Shown here piece after piece: positions 1-7,790 of a DNA stretch of 64,000 bases; positions within the stretch are counted from its first letter, which is position 1; each line of letters starts with the position of its first letter. The stretch is from contig CALUIB010000016.1 of assembly GCA_944320595.1 (NCBI GenBank), forward strand, positions 1 to 64,000, written 5' to 3'. Below the pieces are notes generated by a model. The model saw only the letters and a program-made list of their open reading frames with translations, was not told where the DNA came from and did no database searches. The DNA is from an uncultured Muribaculaceae bacterium. GTDB lineage: Bacteria; Bacteroidota; Bacteroidia; Bacteroidales; Muribaculaceae. The translations under genes and the position numbers were made by a program.

Positions 1-2175
1 CTGAATGAAATCCATTGCAATGAAATCGTGCTGCTGGCCTATTATATCGCCGACGTAAACATTGAATCGGTATTCCACGACATCACCCGGCGGGAAACCT
101 ACCTGCCGTACAGCGGCATCTGCCTGACGGACACTTTCCAACTGGCGGAAAAGAAGCATAACGAGCTTTTCACGGAGTTCTTCCAGGACAATTCCAAACG
201 GGTGAAAAAACAGATGGCCACACACGTGAGGGTGATTGTGGGGAATCCGCCGTATTCTGTCGGGCAGAAAAGTGCAAATGACAATGCGAAGAATTTGTCA
301 TATCCAAATTTAGAGAAAAGAATATCGGAAACTTATGCGGAGGCTACAACAGATAAAGGAAAAACCATACAAGCCCTTTATGATAGTTATATTAAGGCAT
401 TTCGTTGGGCTTCAGACCGCATACCACAAGACGAAGGCGGTATCATTGCTTTTATAAGTAATGGAGCATGGTTGGATAGTTTTTCAGGCGAAGGATTTCG
501 TCGTTGTCTTGAAAAAGAATTTACATCCATTTATGTGCTGAATTTACGTGGCAATCAGCGTACATCTGGCGAACTATCGCGTAAAGAAGGAGGGAAAATC
601 TTTGGAAGCGGTTCTCGTACTCCCATTGCCATTACTTTCCTTATCAAGAATCCTGCAAAGAAAGGCCCAAAAGCAGTTATCCATTACCACGACATAGGCG
701 ATTACCTTACCCGTGAACAAAAGCTCAAAATGGTAAAGGACTTCCGCTCCATTTCTTCGCGGAAGTTGGATTGGCAGATTATTACTCCAAACGAAAAGGC
801 GGATTGGATAAACCAACGTGATGGCGTTTTCGACAGTTTGATACCGTTGGCTCCTGAAAAGAAAAAGGAAACAAATGCAAAATCAATTTTTAACATTTAC
901 TCTGCAGGAGTTATGACCAATCGTGAATTTTGGGTTTTTAATTCTTCTATGCATGAGTTGAAAAATAATACAAATAAATCTATCGACTTTTTTAATTCAG
1001 AGCGAGAACGATACGTCCAATTTCTTGAATCTAATTCTCGCATTGATGTTCGCGATTTTGTTTCTGCTGATACAACTCGGATTAAATGGGATTCTGCATT
1101 ATATGCTGATATGGAAAACGGGAAAGAACTCACTGTTGATAATTCTTGTTTTATTCAAGCGATTTATAGACCATACTTCAAACAAAATCTATACTTCAAC
1201 AAAGATTTGAACTGGAGCCGATGTCTTCAACCTCTATTCTTTCCAAATTCTCAGCGTCATAATCTAATTATTTGTATTAGTGGAACAGGAATAAATAAGG
1301 ATTTTTGTACACTAATATCTGATTGTGTTCTTGACAGACAGACCTTAGCTAATAACCAATGTTTCCCATTGTATTGGTACGAAGAAAACAAGAATCCGCA
1401 GGCCTCGCTTTTCGATGACGCAGAAACAAACCGTTATATCCGCCGTGACGGAATCACCGACTGGATATTGAAAGAAGCCCGTAGTCGATTTGGAGGTTCA
1501 CGAGCCATCACCAAAGAGCACATTTTCTACTATGTGTATGGTCTGCTTCATTCCAAGCAATACCGAGAGCGGTTTGCCGATGACTTGAAAAAGTCATTGC
1601 CACGCATTCCCATTGTTGATAACGTGCAGGACTTCATGGCCTTTTATAAAGCCGGGAAAGAACTTGCCGACCTGCACCTGAACTACGAGCAGGGCATTAA
1701 CGAGCAGATTACAGGCCAAGACGGTGATTATCCGTTTTATGCCAATATGCCGATGCTTGCGCATCGTGCCTTTGGTGTCAGAGTTATTGGCGACATCGAC
1801 ATTTGGCAAGGTGAATGGACGGATGAAACTTATCAATACTTTACCGTAGATAAGATGAAGTTCGCCAAAGTCCGTGACGAGAACGGCAAGCTCGTCGCCG
1901 ACAAGACACGCATCATTTATAACGGTCATATCACCATTGAGAACATTCCGCTCAAAGCCTACGAATACGTTGTGAATGGCAAGTCCGCAATCGACTGGAT
2001 AATGGAACGCTATGCCGTCACCATCGACAAGGCCTCCCAAATTAAGAACGACCCCAACGACTGGTCACGTGAACACAAGCAACCCCGCTACATTCTCGAC
2101 CTCCTGATGTCGGTCATCACCCTCTCTTGCCAAACGGTAGATATAGTAAATGCCTTGCCCAAACTAAATCTGTAA
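1..2175 (+). CDS. Type ISP restriction-modification enzyme, C-terminal part (5' truncated by window)
   Basis: The reading frame is open from base 1, so the gene begins upstream; the GTG at 28 is only the first in-window start. The visible ~725 residues carry the amino-methyltransferase motif NPPY (VGNPPYSVGQ, bases ~238-267), which in N6-adenine methyltransferases binds the flipped base. The long C-terminal part resembles the type ISP specificity region (single-polypeptide nuclease-helicase-methylase enzymes of about 1,500 residues). The missing N-terminus should hold the nuclease and helicase domains. Bases from about 840 to 1350 are clearly more AT-rich than the flanks, as expected for an exchanged target-recognition domain. 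A perfect 15-bp hairpin follows the stop. Assignment to a restriction-modification family is firm; type ISP is a family-level judgement from length and architecture. Confidence 0.8.
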   Translation: MNEIHCNEIVLLAYYIADVNIESVFHDITRRETYLPYSGICLTDTFQLAEKKHNELFTEFFQDNSKRVKKQMATHVRVIVGNPPYSVGQKSANDNAKNLSYPNLEKRISETYAEATTDKGKTIQALYDSYIKAFRWASDRIPQDEGGIIAFISNGAWLDSFSGEGFRRCLEKEFTSIYVLNLRGNQRTSGELSRKEGGKIFGSGSRTPIAITFLIKNPAKKGPKAVIHYHDIGDYLTREQKLKMVKDFRSISSRKLDWQIITPNEKADWINQRDGVFDSLIPLAPEKKKETNAKSIFNIYSAGVMTNREFWVFNSSMHELKNNTNKSIDFFNSERERYVQFLESNSRIDVRDFVSADTTRIKWDSALYADMENGKELTVDNSCFIQAIYRPYFKQNLYFNKDLNWSRCLQPLFFPNSQRHNLIICISGTGINKDFCTLISDCVLDRQTLANNQCFPLYWYEENKNPQASLFDDAETNRYIRRDGITDWILKEARSRFGGSRAITKEHIFYYVYGLLHSKQYRERFADDLKKSLPRIPIVDNVQDFMAFYKAGKELADLHLNYEQGINEQITGQDGDYPFYANMPMLAHRAFGVRVIGDIDIWQGEWTDETYQYFTVDKMKFAKVRDENGKLVADKTRIIYNGHITIENIPLKAYEYVVNGKSAIDWIMERYAVTIDKASQIKNDPNDWSREHKQPRYILDLLMSVITLSCQTVDIVNALPKLNL

Positions 2176-2181
2176 TCGGGA

Positions 2182-2223
2182 AAAGCTGTATCTGTGCAAA
2201 TAAATTCTCACAGATACAGCTTT
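2182..2223 (+). terminator. Hairpin after the restriction-modification gene
   Basis: A perfect 15-bp inverted repeat (AAAGCTGTATCTGTG / CACAGATACAGCTTT) with a 12-nt loop starts 7 bases after the stop codon. The right arm ends in TTT but no long U tract follows, so termination could be moderate. Confidence 0.65.
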
Positions 2224-2614
2224 GATGCCTTTTACTCAATTTGTTGCAACACTTCATTCATTTTTAACAAAATCATCCAATAGGGGTAAAGGGCATATAT
2301 AAGCTAAATAGCTTATAATGGTAAAACATAAGCAATTTAACTTATTATATAAACGCATACAGAAATACCTGTTGGCACGAGGGTGTGTCAAAATTATGAA
2401 ATGAAATGTGCCACGGGCGGCGTAGCCGCCCTGTATTTTTTGATGCGCAAGTATGGGCTATGTTGTTGACAAGCCGCTGAACCTAAGGCAAACAGGCCGC
2501 GCAATGGGGAAAACTATTGCGTTGTGAAAATTTTGTGCAGGATATTTTGTTTTTGTCATCATTGTTTAATATATTTGTGATATTAAAATAATATCACTTT
2601 GAATATGTATAGCT
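2224..2614. other. Gene-free stretch with a GC-rich hairpin and a promoter
   Basis: I see no convincing gene here. It holds an AT-rich half, a motif GAGGGTGTGTCAAAA near 2379-2393, a compact hairpin GGGCGGC-gta-GCCGCCC (2415-2431) followed by a T-rich run, and the promoter of the SPFH gene at its right end. The GAGGGTG..TCAAAA motif recurs near 5133 and 34235. Confidence 0.5.
2546..2577 (+). promoter_or_regulatory. Bacteroidetes-type promoter for the SPFH operon
   Basis: TTTG at 2546-2549 and TATATTTG at 2570-2577 are separated by 20 bp, matching the -33/-7 consensus (TTTG, TAnnTTTG) of the Bacteroidetes primary sigma factor. It lies 37 bases before the SPFH start codon. Confidence 0.55.
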
Positions 2615-3583
2615 ATGGAAACTAAAGAGGTTAATTTTTCGGGACTTAGGGTGAACGGATTTTTGATGCTGCTTGTTCACGTAATTATGTTGATGGCTGT
2701 GATTGTGGTTTGTTTCAAGACGGGTGTTGATGCATTATGCCTGCTTGGCTTGTTGCTCACGGTGGTATGGCTTGTGATGTTTGCAGGGTATATGCAGCTT
2801 GAGCCAAACGAGGCCCGCGTGATGGTGTTTTTTGGCAAGTACAAAGGCACTTTCAAGGATACAGGTTTCTTTTGGGTAAATCCATTTTACAACAAAAAGA
2901 AACTTTCGTTGCGCGCACGCAACCTCAATGTGGAGCCTATAAAGGTGAACGACAAGGTGGGCAATCCCATCCTCATAGGTATGGTGCTGGTGTGGAAATT
3001 GAAAGACACATACAAGGCGATGTTTGAAATCGACTCGCAGACCATGGCATCGACGGCTACCACGGCGGTGGGCGGTTCTGCCACGTTCACCATTAATGCG
3101 TCGAGCAGCGTGGCAAGCAGGATGAATGCTTTCGAGAACTTTGTGAACATTCAGAGCGATGCCGCACTGCGCCAAGTGGCGGGACAATACGCATACGACG
3201 ACAACGAAGGGGAAGCCGGTGAACTTACATTGCGCTCGGGTGGTGATGAAATCAACGAGCAACTTGAACAGAAGTTGAATGAACGGCTATTGATGGCCGG
3301 GCTCGAAGTGGTGGAGGCCCGCATCAACAACCTTGCATACGCCCCCGAGATTGCCGCTGTGATGCTGCGTCGCCAACAGGCATCGGCTATAATTGGTGCG
3401 CGTGAGAAGATTGTGGAAGGGGCAGTGTCGATGGTGCACATGGCCCTCGACAAACTCGACAAAGACAATGTGGTGGAACTTGACGAAGACAAGAAAGCGG
3501 CAATGGTGAGCAACCTGCTCGTGGTGCTTTGCGCCGACGAGTCGGCACAGCCAGTAGTCAACACCGGTACACTCTATAATTAA
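2615..3583 (+). CDS. SPFH / band 7 domain membrane protein
   Basis: This 322-residue protein begins with two close hydrophobic segments (about residues 15-36 and 41-60). A band-7 (SPFH, prohibitin/stomatin-like) domain follows, visible in LEPNEARVMVFFGKYKG and the later NERLLMAGLEVVEARINN and APEIAAVMLRRQQA. SPFH proteins oligomerise on membranes and organise microdomains or control membrane proteases; the client here is unknown. The gene leads a three-gene operon with a ribbon-helix-helix protein 11 bp downstream and a small membrane protein overlapping that. The same gene order occurs in other Bacteroidales as far as I recall. Confidence 0.85.
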   Translation: METKEVNFSGLRVNGFLMLLVHVIMLMAVIVVCFKTGVDALCLLGLLLTVVWLVMFAGYMQLEPNEARVMVFFGKYKGTFKDTGFFWVNPFYNKKKLSLRARNLNVEPIKVNDKVGNPILIGMVLVWKLKDTYKAMFEIDSQTMASTATTAVGGSATFTINASSSVASRMNAFENFVNIQSDAALRQVAGQYAYDDNEGEAGELTLRSGGDEINEQLEQKLNERLLMAGLEVVEARINNLAYAPEIAAVMLRRQQASAIIGAREKIVEGAVSMVHMALDKLDKDNVVELDEDKKAAMVSNLLVVLCADESAQPVVNTGTLYN

Positions 3584-3594
3584 ACAGCACCACT

Positions 3595-3798
3595 GTGGCA
3601 AAAAAGGAGTCTATAACCAAGAGCTTCGTGCTGCGCGTTGATGCTGCAACGATGGATGCCATAGAGAAATGGGCAGCCGACGAATTCCGCAGCATCAATG
3701 GACAGCTGCAATGGATTATCGCCGATGCCCTGCGCCGTAGCGGGCGGCTGAAGAAGTCAAAAGAATCGACAACCGACAACAATACAAAAAAATTATGA
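3595..3798 (+). CDS. Arc-type ribbon-helix-helix DNA-binding protein
   Basis: A 67-residue protein starting at a GTG (MAKKESITKSF...), 11 bp after the SPFH stop. Residues 5-48 fit the ribbon-helix-helix fold: a short strand (SFVLRVDAA) then helices around TMDAIEKWAADEF and INGQLQWIIADALRRSG. Such proteins bind operators as dimers; here it may autoregulate the operon, which is an inference from position. The tail is Lys/Ser/Asn-rich. The stop overlaps the next start by 4 bp (ATGA), so translation is probably coupled. Confidence 0.75.
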   Translation: MAKKESITKSFVLRVDAATMDAIEKWAADEFRSINGQLQWIIADALRRSGRLKKSKESTTDNNTKKL

Positions 3799-4253
3799 AA
3801 CGCAATTCGACTTACAAGCGCAGCCAGCTGCCAGACGTGAAGTTCCACCCCGGCACTCCCGAGCGGCTGATGGAAGCAGTGGCACTGCTGATTGTCATCG
3901 CCAACTGGGCATACGTCGTCTATATGCGCATCGCCAACGGAAACGAGCATTTCGCCGACGGGTGCATCTGCGCGGGCACAACTACTTTTAGCTTCATCGT
4001 AGTGGCTCTATGCGCCTACGCTCCTATCAAGCTGATTAATTTCCCATTCTCGCCGCGCCCCGACAACATTGTGACGCAATACGTGCTGTCGGTGCGTTTT
4101 ATACGCATCGTCAACATCTTGATATGCCTGTGCACGACGGCAACCACCCTTGCCGTTTACCACGACTGGGCAATGCCGCTCGTGTACGTCGCCGTAGGAA
4201 TACTAATCGCAGCGACAATCGCCTACATCGCCGTCGCCTACCGCCACCGCTGA
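3795..4253 (+). CDS. Small integral membrane protein, four predicted segments
   Basis: I do not recognise a family. The 152-residue protein has a basic N-terminal stretch and four hydrophobic segments (about residues 25-47, 57-80, 102-122 and 127-147), with a conserved-looking loop YAPIKLINFPFSPRPDN between the second and third. It overlaps the ribbon-helix-helix gene by 4 bp and is the third gene of the SPFH operon, so it may be the membrane partner of the SPFH protein. That role is an inference from context. Confidence 0.7.
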   Translation: MKRNSTYKRSQLPDVKFHPGTPERLMEAVALLIVIANWAYVVYMRIANGNEHFADGCICAGTTTFSFIVVALCAYAPIKLINFPFSPRPDNIVTQYVLSVRFIRIVNILICLCTTATTLAVYHDWAMPLVYVAVGILIAATIAYIAVAYRHR

Positions 4254-4326
4254 AAGAAGCACCCTCTAAGGCATTTAACCCGCATGATGCCCACGAGGAG
4301 GTGCGGCGGACTTTTTTTGCGACCAT

Positions 4327-4358
4327 TTTGGTAGCCAAACGGGAATTTTGTAAATTTG
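4327..4358 (+). promoter_or_regulatory. Promoter of the toxin-antitoxin operon
   Basis: TTTG (4327-4330) and TAAATTTG (4351-4358) with a 20-bp spacer match the Bacteroidetes -33/-7 pattern and lie 28 bases before the antitoxin ATG. Confidence 0.6.
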
Positions 4359-4386
4359 TGGCAGAAAATAAAATGGAGATAGCATT

Positions 4387-4638
4387 ATGATTGTAATTAG
4401 CACTCGTGATTTCAGGGCAAACCAGACCAAGTACCTCAACATGGCCCGGAAGGGAGAGGACATAATACTAAAATCGCGTTCGTCGGGCAGCTTCAAGCTG
4501 ACACCGGTCGAAGCCGACGACAACATCGTGAAGCGCGACATTACCGAGGAGTTGCGCCTCGCCTTGCAGCAAGTCCGCGACCATATCGACGGGAAAATAA
4601 AGTTGAAAACTTTGGACGAAGTTATCAATGAGCTTTGA
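4387..4638 (+). CDS. Phd/YefM-like antitoxin
   Basis: An 83-residue protein whose first ~50 residues (MIVISTRDFRANQTKYLNMA, then GEDIILKSRSSGSFKLTPV) show the strand-helix-strand layout of Phd/YefM antitoxins, which bind their own promoter and neutralise the toxin. The C-terminal part (LRLALQQVRDHIDGK..LDEVINEL) would be the toxin-binding tail. The downstream toxin gene overlaps it by 11 bp, typical of type II modules. It has its own promoter. Confidence 0.75.
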   Translation: MIVISTRDFRANQTKYLNMARKGEDIILKSRSSGSFKLTPVEADDNIVKRDITEELRLALQQVRDHIDGKIKLKTLDEVINEL

Positions 4639-4972
4639 AATAGAAATAGTGACGACAAGATTCTTTGAAGCGAGCCTAAAAAGGCTATCAAAGAAATACC
4701 GGAGTTTCAAAGACGACTTGTGCAATTTCAGGGAGTCGTTGAAAGCCAACCCAATGCAAGGTGTAGAGATTGCGCCGAATGTGCGGAAAATAAGGATGGC
4801 GATTTCGTCGAAAGGCAAAAGCAAGTCGGGCGGCGCTCGGGTCATCACATTGAACGCCCTCGTGTCGGAACACGACGGCAAAGTCTATCTGCTGCTCATC
4901 TACGACAAGTCGGAAACCTCAAATGTGCGCATGGAAGCCGTCAAGCAGATAGTCGATGAATTGGGGCTGTAG
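4628..4972 (+). CDS. RelE/ParE-superfamily toxin
   Basis: A 114-residue basic protein starting inside the antitoxin gene. It matches the RelE/ParE fold in outline: FFEASLKRLSKKYRSFKDDL, then NPMQGVEIAPNVRKIRMAISSKGKSKSGGARVI and a strand-rich VYLLLIYDKSE. This subgroup (K-S-G-G-A-R-V-I) resembles HigB/RelE-type mRNA interferases or gyrase poisons; which activity applies cannot be read from the sequence. It forms a type II module with the upstream Phd-like protein. Confidence 0.75.
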   Translation: MSFEIEIVTTRFFEASLKRLSKKYRSFKDDLCNFRESLKANPMQGVEIAPNVRKIRMAISSKGKSKSGGARVITLNALVSEHDGKVYLLLIYDKSETSNVRMEAVKQIVDELGL

Positions 4973-5003
4973 CCCAAAGGATGGCACACCACAATTTGCA
5001 ACG

Positions 5004-5112
5004 TTGTAGAGCCGTGGCGCACCGCGGCTCAATTATTGCTGCAATGCAAACAATTGGCATTCAGTTTGTTCCAATTCGCGCAAACGAGCCGCGGCACGCC
5101 ACGGCTCTACAA
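5004..5112. repeat. Long imperfect inverted repeat (palindromic intergenic element)
   Basis: A 27-nt arm at 5004-5030 (begins TTGTAGAGCCGTGGC) is matched in inverse orientation at 5086-5112 with only the central three bases differing (GCA versus GTG). The spacer is 55 nt. Each arm is itself half palindromic (GAGCCGTGG..CCGCGGCTC). It lies between the converging toxin gene and the ATP-grasp gene and may also terminate both. The motif GATACACCCTC near 5134 follows it. Confidence 0.7.
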
Positions 5113-5144
5113 TAAATCAACGTATTTGCATTTTGATACACCCT

Positions 5145-5870
5145 CTACAAGGCATCTTTCCACCAGCTGGCAAACAGCTCGGGGGAGTTCACACCGTGGC
5201 GGTCGGAAGCCTCGCCGGGGTTCACTTCCAAGATTTTGTCGCCCACCACGTCGATGGTGAAATAGTGGCTCCCTAGCACCGACAGCCGCCGTGCAGCCTC
5301 TTCCACCACAGCCGGGATTACTCCCGAGCGGTGGAAAATCTTGCCCATGATTACCCAGTAACGCTCCTCGTCGTAAAACACCTGCGGGTCGAGGAACTCG
5401 CGCACCGCATACACCCCGGTGCCGTAGCGCGACTCATACCGCTCGCGCAGCTCGTCAATCGAGTGGTCGGGCCACACCGATGCCAATTCGCCATCGTTCC
5501 ACAGCGATTTCATCTCGTTTTTTATGAACGCTCGTTCCCAGCCGCGACGGCGTATCTCATCGACCGTCGTGCCGTCGAGCGTCTTGCTCAGGAACGTGGG
5601 TATGCACAAGTCAGCAATCAGCGGAAAATACTCCGACATCTTGAACAATGCCATAAACTCGTCCCAACCCTGTATGAATCGTGGGTCGGAGGGATAGTCC
5701 TCCCGTTTCCACATGTTGAATCCACGGTAAATCAGCATGTCGCTATCGGGGTGCGGCTCAACGCCCACTCGCAATCCGATGTCGGCCATCGCCTGTGCCT
5801 CGCTCCTGAAGTATTCATCCACCTCTGCGGGATTATTCTTGTCCCGCACATATATCATTTCTTTAATCAT
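5145..5870 (-). CDS. ATP-grasp family ligase (R2K-clade-like), in RiPP cluster
   Basis: This 241-residue protein resembles the small ATP-grasp enzymes of the R2K clade (Pfam DUF4343 type). Its end carries the ATP-grasp-like metal-binding segment HYFTIDVVGDKILEVNPGEASD, where Asp, Glu and Asn would hold Mg-ATP. Earlier AFIKNEMKSLW supplies a candidate ATP-contacting Lys. ATP-grasp enzymes join a carboxylate to an amine, thiol or hydroxyl through an acylphosphate. Its start overlaps the asparagine-synthetase-like gene by 8 bp, making it the third gene of a tightly coupled B-C-ligase unit. In this setting it could add a second amide or ester bond to the same peptide. That role is inference; the fold call is moderate to good. 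Confidence 0.7.
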   Translation of the reverse strand: MIKEMIYVRDKNNPAEVDEYFRSEAQAMADIGLRVGVEPHPDSDMLIYRGFNMWKREDYPSDPRFIQGWDEFMALFKMSEYFPLIADLCIPTFLSKTLDGTTVDEIRRRGWERAFIKNEMKSLWNDGELASVWPDHSIDELRERYESRYGTGVYAVREFLDPQVFYDEERYWVIMGKIFHRSGVIPAVVEEAARRLSVLGSHYFTIDVVGDKILEVNPGEASDRHGVNSPELFASWWKDAL

Positions 5871-7026
5871 CTTTTCTGAACAATGCGTGTAGCCAGCAGG
5901 CTATCGATATTTTTGTGCAATAATCGCAATATGTGTTGTATTCAAGCGTCAATATGTCGGTGCGCATAAATTCCTTAATCCCTTTGGGGCTGAACAGCGG
6001 CTCGGCAGGCATATATTCGTGCGCTTCTTCAAACAGCTCTTTCACCTGGGGGGTTGCCAATTGCAACCCCTCGGCAGACAGACCGAAGAAGTCGGCACAG
6101 TAGCTGAACTCCGACAGCTCCGCCGGAAGCAGCTCCCTGAAGAAGTGCCGCGCCCACAGCTTCAGCGGGTCTTCTCGCTGCCCAAGTCGCAGGTTGGTAA
6201 TTTGGTCTATTATATCGGGGTCGGAGAACATTGACACAAGCTTTATGCCACGCGGTCCATAGATGAAATCTCGGCTCCACGGGTTAGTAAACTCGTTGCC
6301 AATATTGAAACTGCGTTCACTAACCGACGGCACGGCATCGACAAACAGCGTGTCACCACCCTGACCCGACAACACCACATCGCAGCCGTTTTTTACAAAT
6401 GCATTAGCAAGAGCCCTCGTGGCATCTAACGACATAATATTCGAATCGGGCACTTGGTGCTTAGGTTTCTTGTCGAGGTTGCAAAAAAAAGGATAGTCAG
6501 CAAAATCTATTAACCGTGCATCGCTGCCATAAGCGGCCAATATCTCCTGTATACGCCGCTCGGTGCGGAACTCAAACCGCCGCGTTGCAAGCCCTATCGG
6601 CACAAACGGTATCCCGAAGTGCCGCAACAGGCATATTATCAGCCCCGAATCGAGTCCGCCGCTAAGGTGCACGCCTATGCGATGTCCTGCAAATTGCGTG
6701 AAAAACCGTTCGGCCGTGGCAAGGAAACTGTTCATGTCTGCCTCCACCTCGTGTGGCGTGTAGAGCTTCTCAACAAGCCGCCCCGTCGCAAAATCCCACT
6801 CAAACCCCTCGTTGACGGTATATATTCTGGGGAACTCCGGCTTCCACTCCCATTGCTTCACCTCGCCAATGGCATCGTTCTGCAAACGGTTTTTTACTGA
6901 ATAGTCACGCCACATTCCGGCTTCAAGCTCATCCCATATATCGGGCTGAAGCCGGCCGGTTTTCACGTTTGCAAAGTGCAGGCTCGGCTGTACCTTGCCC
7001 CTTGTTACTTTCGGCTCGTCCATCAT
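5863..7026 (-). CDS. Asparagine-synthetase-like cyclase (lasso C-like)
   Basis: A 387-residue adenylating enzyme with the PP-loop SGGLDS at residues 122-127 (GVHLSGGLDSGLI) and a second active-site motif LSGQGGDTLF that parallels LSGEGADELF of AsnB. It lacks the N-terminal Cys glutaminase domain of AsnB: the residues before the PP-loop contain no Cys2 and are short. Lasso-peptide C proteins such as McjC use this fold to activate an Asp or Glu side chain and join it to the new N-terminus of the core peptide. The 4-bp ATGA overlap with the B-like gene upstream supports this role. It is shorter than McjC (about 510 residues). Confidence 0.75.
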   Translation of the reverse strand: MMDEPKVTRGKVQPSLHFANVKTGRLQPDIWDELEAGMWRDYSVKNRLQNDAIGEVKQWEWKPEFPRIYTVNEGFEWDFATGRLVEKLYTPHEVEADMNSFLATAERFFTQFAGHRIGVHLSGGLDSGLIICLLRHFGIPFVPIGLATRRFEFRTERRIQEILAAYGSDARLIDFADYPFFCNLDKKPKHQVPDSNIMSLDATRALANAFVKNGCDVVLSGQGGDTLFVDAVPSVSERSFNIGNEFTNPWSRDFIYGPRGIKLVSMFSDPDIIDQITNLRLGQREDPLKLWARHFFRELLPAELSEFSYCADFFGLSAEGLQLATPQVKELFEEAHEYMPAEPLFSPKGIKEFMRTDILTLEYNTYCDYCTKISIACWLHALFRKDD

Positions 7027-7568
7027 TGTTTCATCATTGCAAGCGGGGTAAACATAATCCAGTTGTCGTCAAATACGTCAGCTTGCATGTCGTCCTCAAT
7101 CACCCATGCATGCATGTGGCGGAATGGAAAAAAGCAACCGATAAACAATGCCCCGTGTTCCTTAAACCGCTTCGACGTGGTGGCAATGAACACCGAGCGC
7201 GGAAGGCACAGCACACGTTGGTTATGCCCTTTCATTATTTTGCGGAAAGCCATATTCGCCTCTCCGGCATCTTCATAGATTGAAAAGCGGCAATGGCTGA
7301 GCAGATACACAGCGGGATAGCAATACTTCCACAAGAACACAGACATGTGGGCATAACACTTTGCCCACCACGACAGACGTGGCACCTCTTGCCGCGGACG
7401 GCGGTGCAGCAGAAATGGGTCTTTCACGCACTTGGGTATCGAGGCATCATAGCGTGGTATTTCATCGGCACACTCGTCATTATAACCGGCAACTGAATAT
7501 GTCAGTCCAAATATCTTGTTAAACACATACTTCTCACCTGCCTTATATACAAGGAACTTTCTCCACAT
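7023..7568 (-). CDS. Lasso-peptide B-like transglutaminase-fold leader protease
   Basis: The C-terminal half of this 181-residue protein fits the lasso B2 / Transglut_core3 family: LCLPRSVFIATTS (Cys121), then HGALFIGCFFPFRHMHAWV (His153) and Asp at about 164. The Cys-to-His spacing of 32 residues is what I recall for McjB (Cys150, His182). Family members cleave the leader from a lasso precursor. The first ~100 residues could include a recognition element fused as in McjB, because no separate RRE/PqqD-like gene is present. The stop overlaps the cyclase start (ATGA). It is preceded by a perfect hairpin and a short peptide gene. Confidence 0.75.
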   Translation of the reverse strand: MWRKFLVYKAGEKYVFNKIFGLTYSVAGYNDECADEIPRYDASIPKCVKDPFLLHRRPRQEVPRLSWWAKCYAHMSVFLWKYCYPAVYLLSHCRFSIYEDAGEANMAFRKIMKGHNQRVLCLPRSVFIATTSKRFKEHGALFIGCFFPFRHMHAWVIEDDMQADVFDDNWIMFTPLAMMKQ

Positions 7569-7586
7569 AATAGGATATTAAATTAT

Positions 7587-7622
7587 AGAAAGGATTCAAC
7601 GTAAAACGGTTGAATCCTTTCT
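7587..7622 (-). terminator. Perfect hairpin between peptide gene and processing genes
   Basis: AGAAAGGATTCAAC and GTTGAATCCTTTCT form a perfect 14-bp stem with an 8-nt loop, 15 bases after the peptide stop codon and 19 bases before the B-like start. There is little U tract, so it may act as a partial terminator or 3' stabiliser that makes peptide mRNA more abundant than enzyme mRNA. This layout is common in RiPP operons. Confidence 0.65.
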
Positions 7623-7637
7623 AACTAATAGTAGTGT

Positions 7638-7769
7638 TCAATCTACACTTTGGACGCTATTGACTCTTTCTGCCATAAAATATTTATAGCTATCACTGTA
7701 GTCTCCATAACCATTAGACTTGCGACCTTTGATAAAAGATGCGAACGAGAATAATTTAAACTTTTTCAT
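7638..7769 (-). CDS. Candidate RiPP precursor peptide, 43 residues
   Basis: Read on the minus strand from the ATG at 7769 to the TGA at 7638-7640. It begins MKKFKLFSFASFIKGRKS (residues 1-18), continues NGYGDYSDSYKY (19-30) and ends FMAERVNSVQSVD (31-43). The first part is basic and hydrophobic, leader-like; the rest is rich in Gly, Tyr, Ser and Asp. If lasso-like, one option is a core from Gly20 with Asp26 as the seventh residue and Ser18 at the -2 position often held by Thr. Another is Gly15 with Asp23 as the ninth residue. It lies directly upstream of the hairpin and the B/C/ATP-grasp genes. The upstream 38-bp element is repeated before the P-loop NTPase gene. I recognise no family. Confidence 0.6.
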   Translation of the reverse strand: MKKFKLFSFASFIKGRKSNGYGDYSDSYKYFMAERVNSVQSVD

Positions 7770-7790
7770 ATTGTTTTGAGTTTAAAGATT

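Noticed and set aside
5004-5112. Inverted repeat as an IS end pair
   Set aside because: Only 55 bp between arms and no transposase; better described as paired palindromic units.
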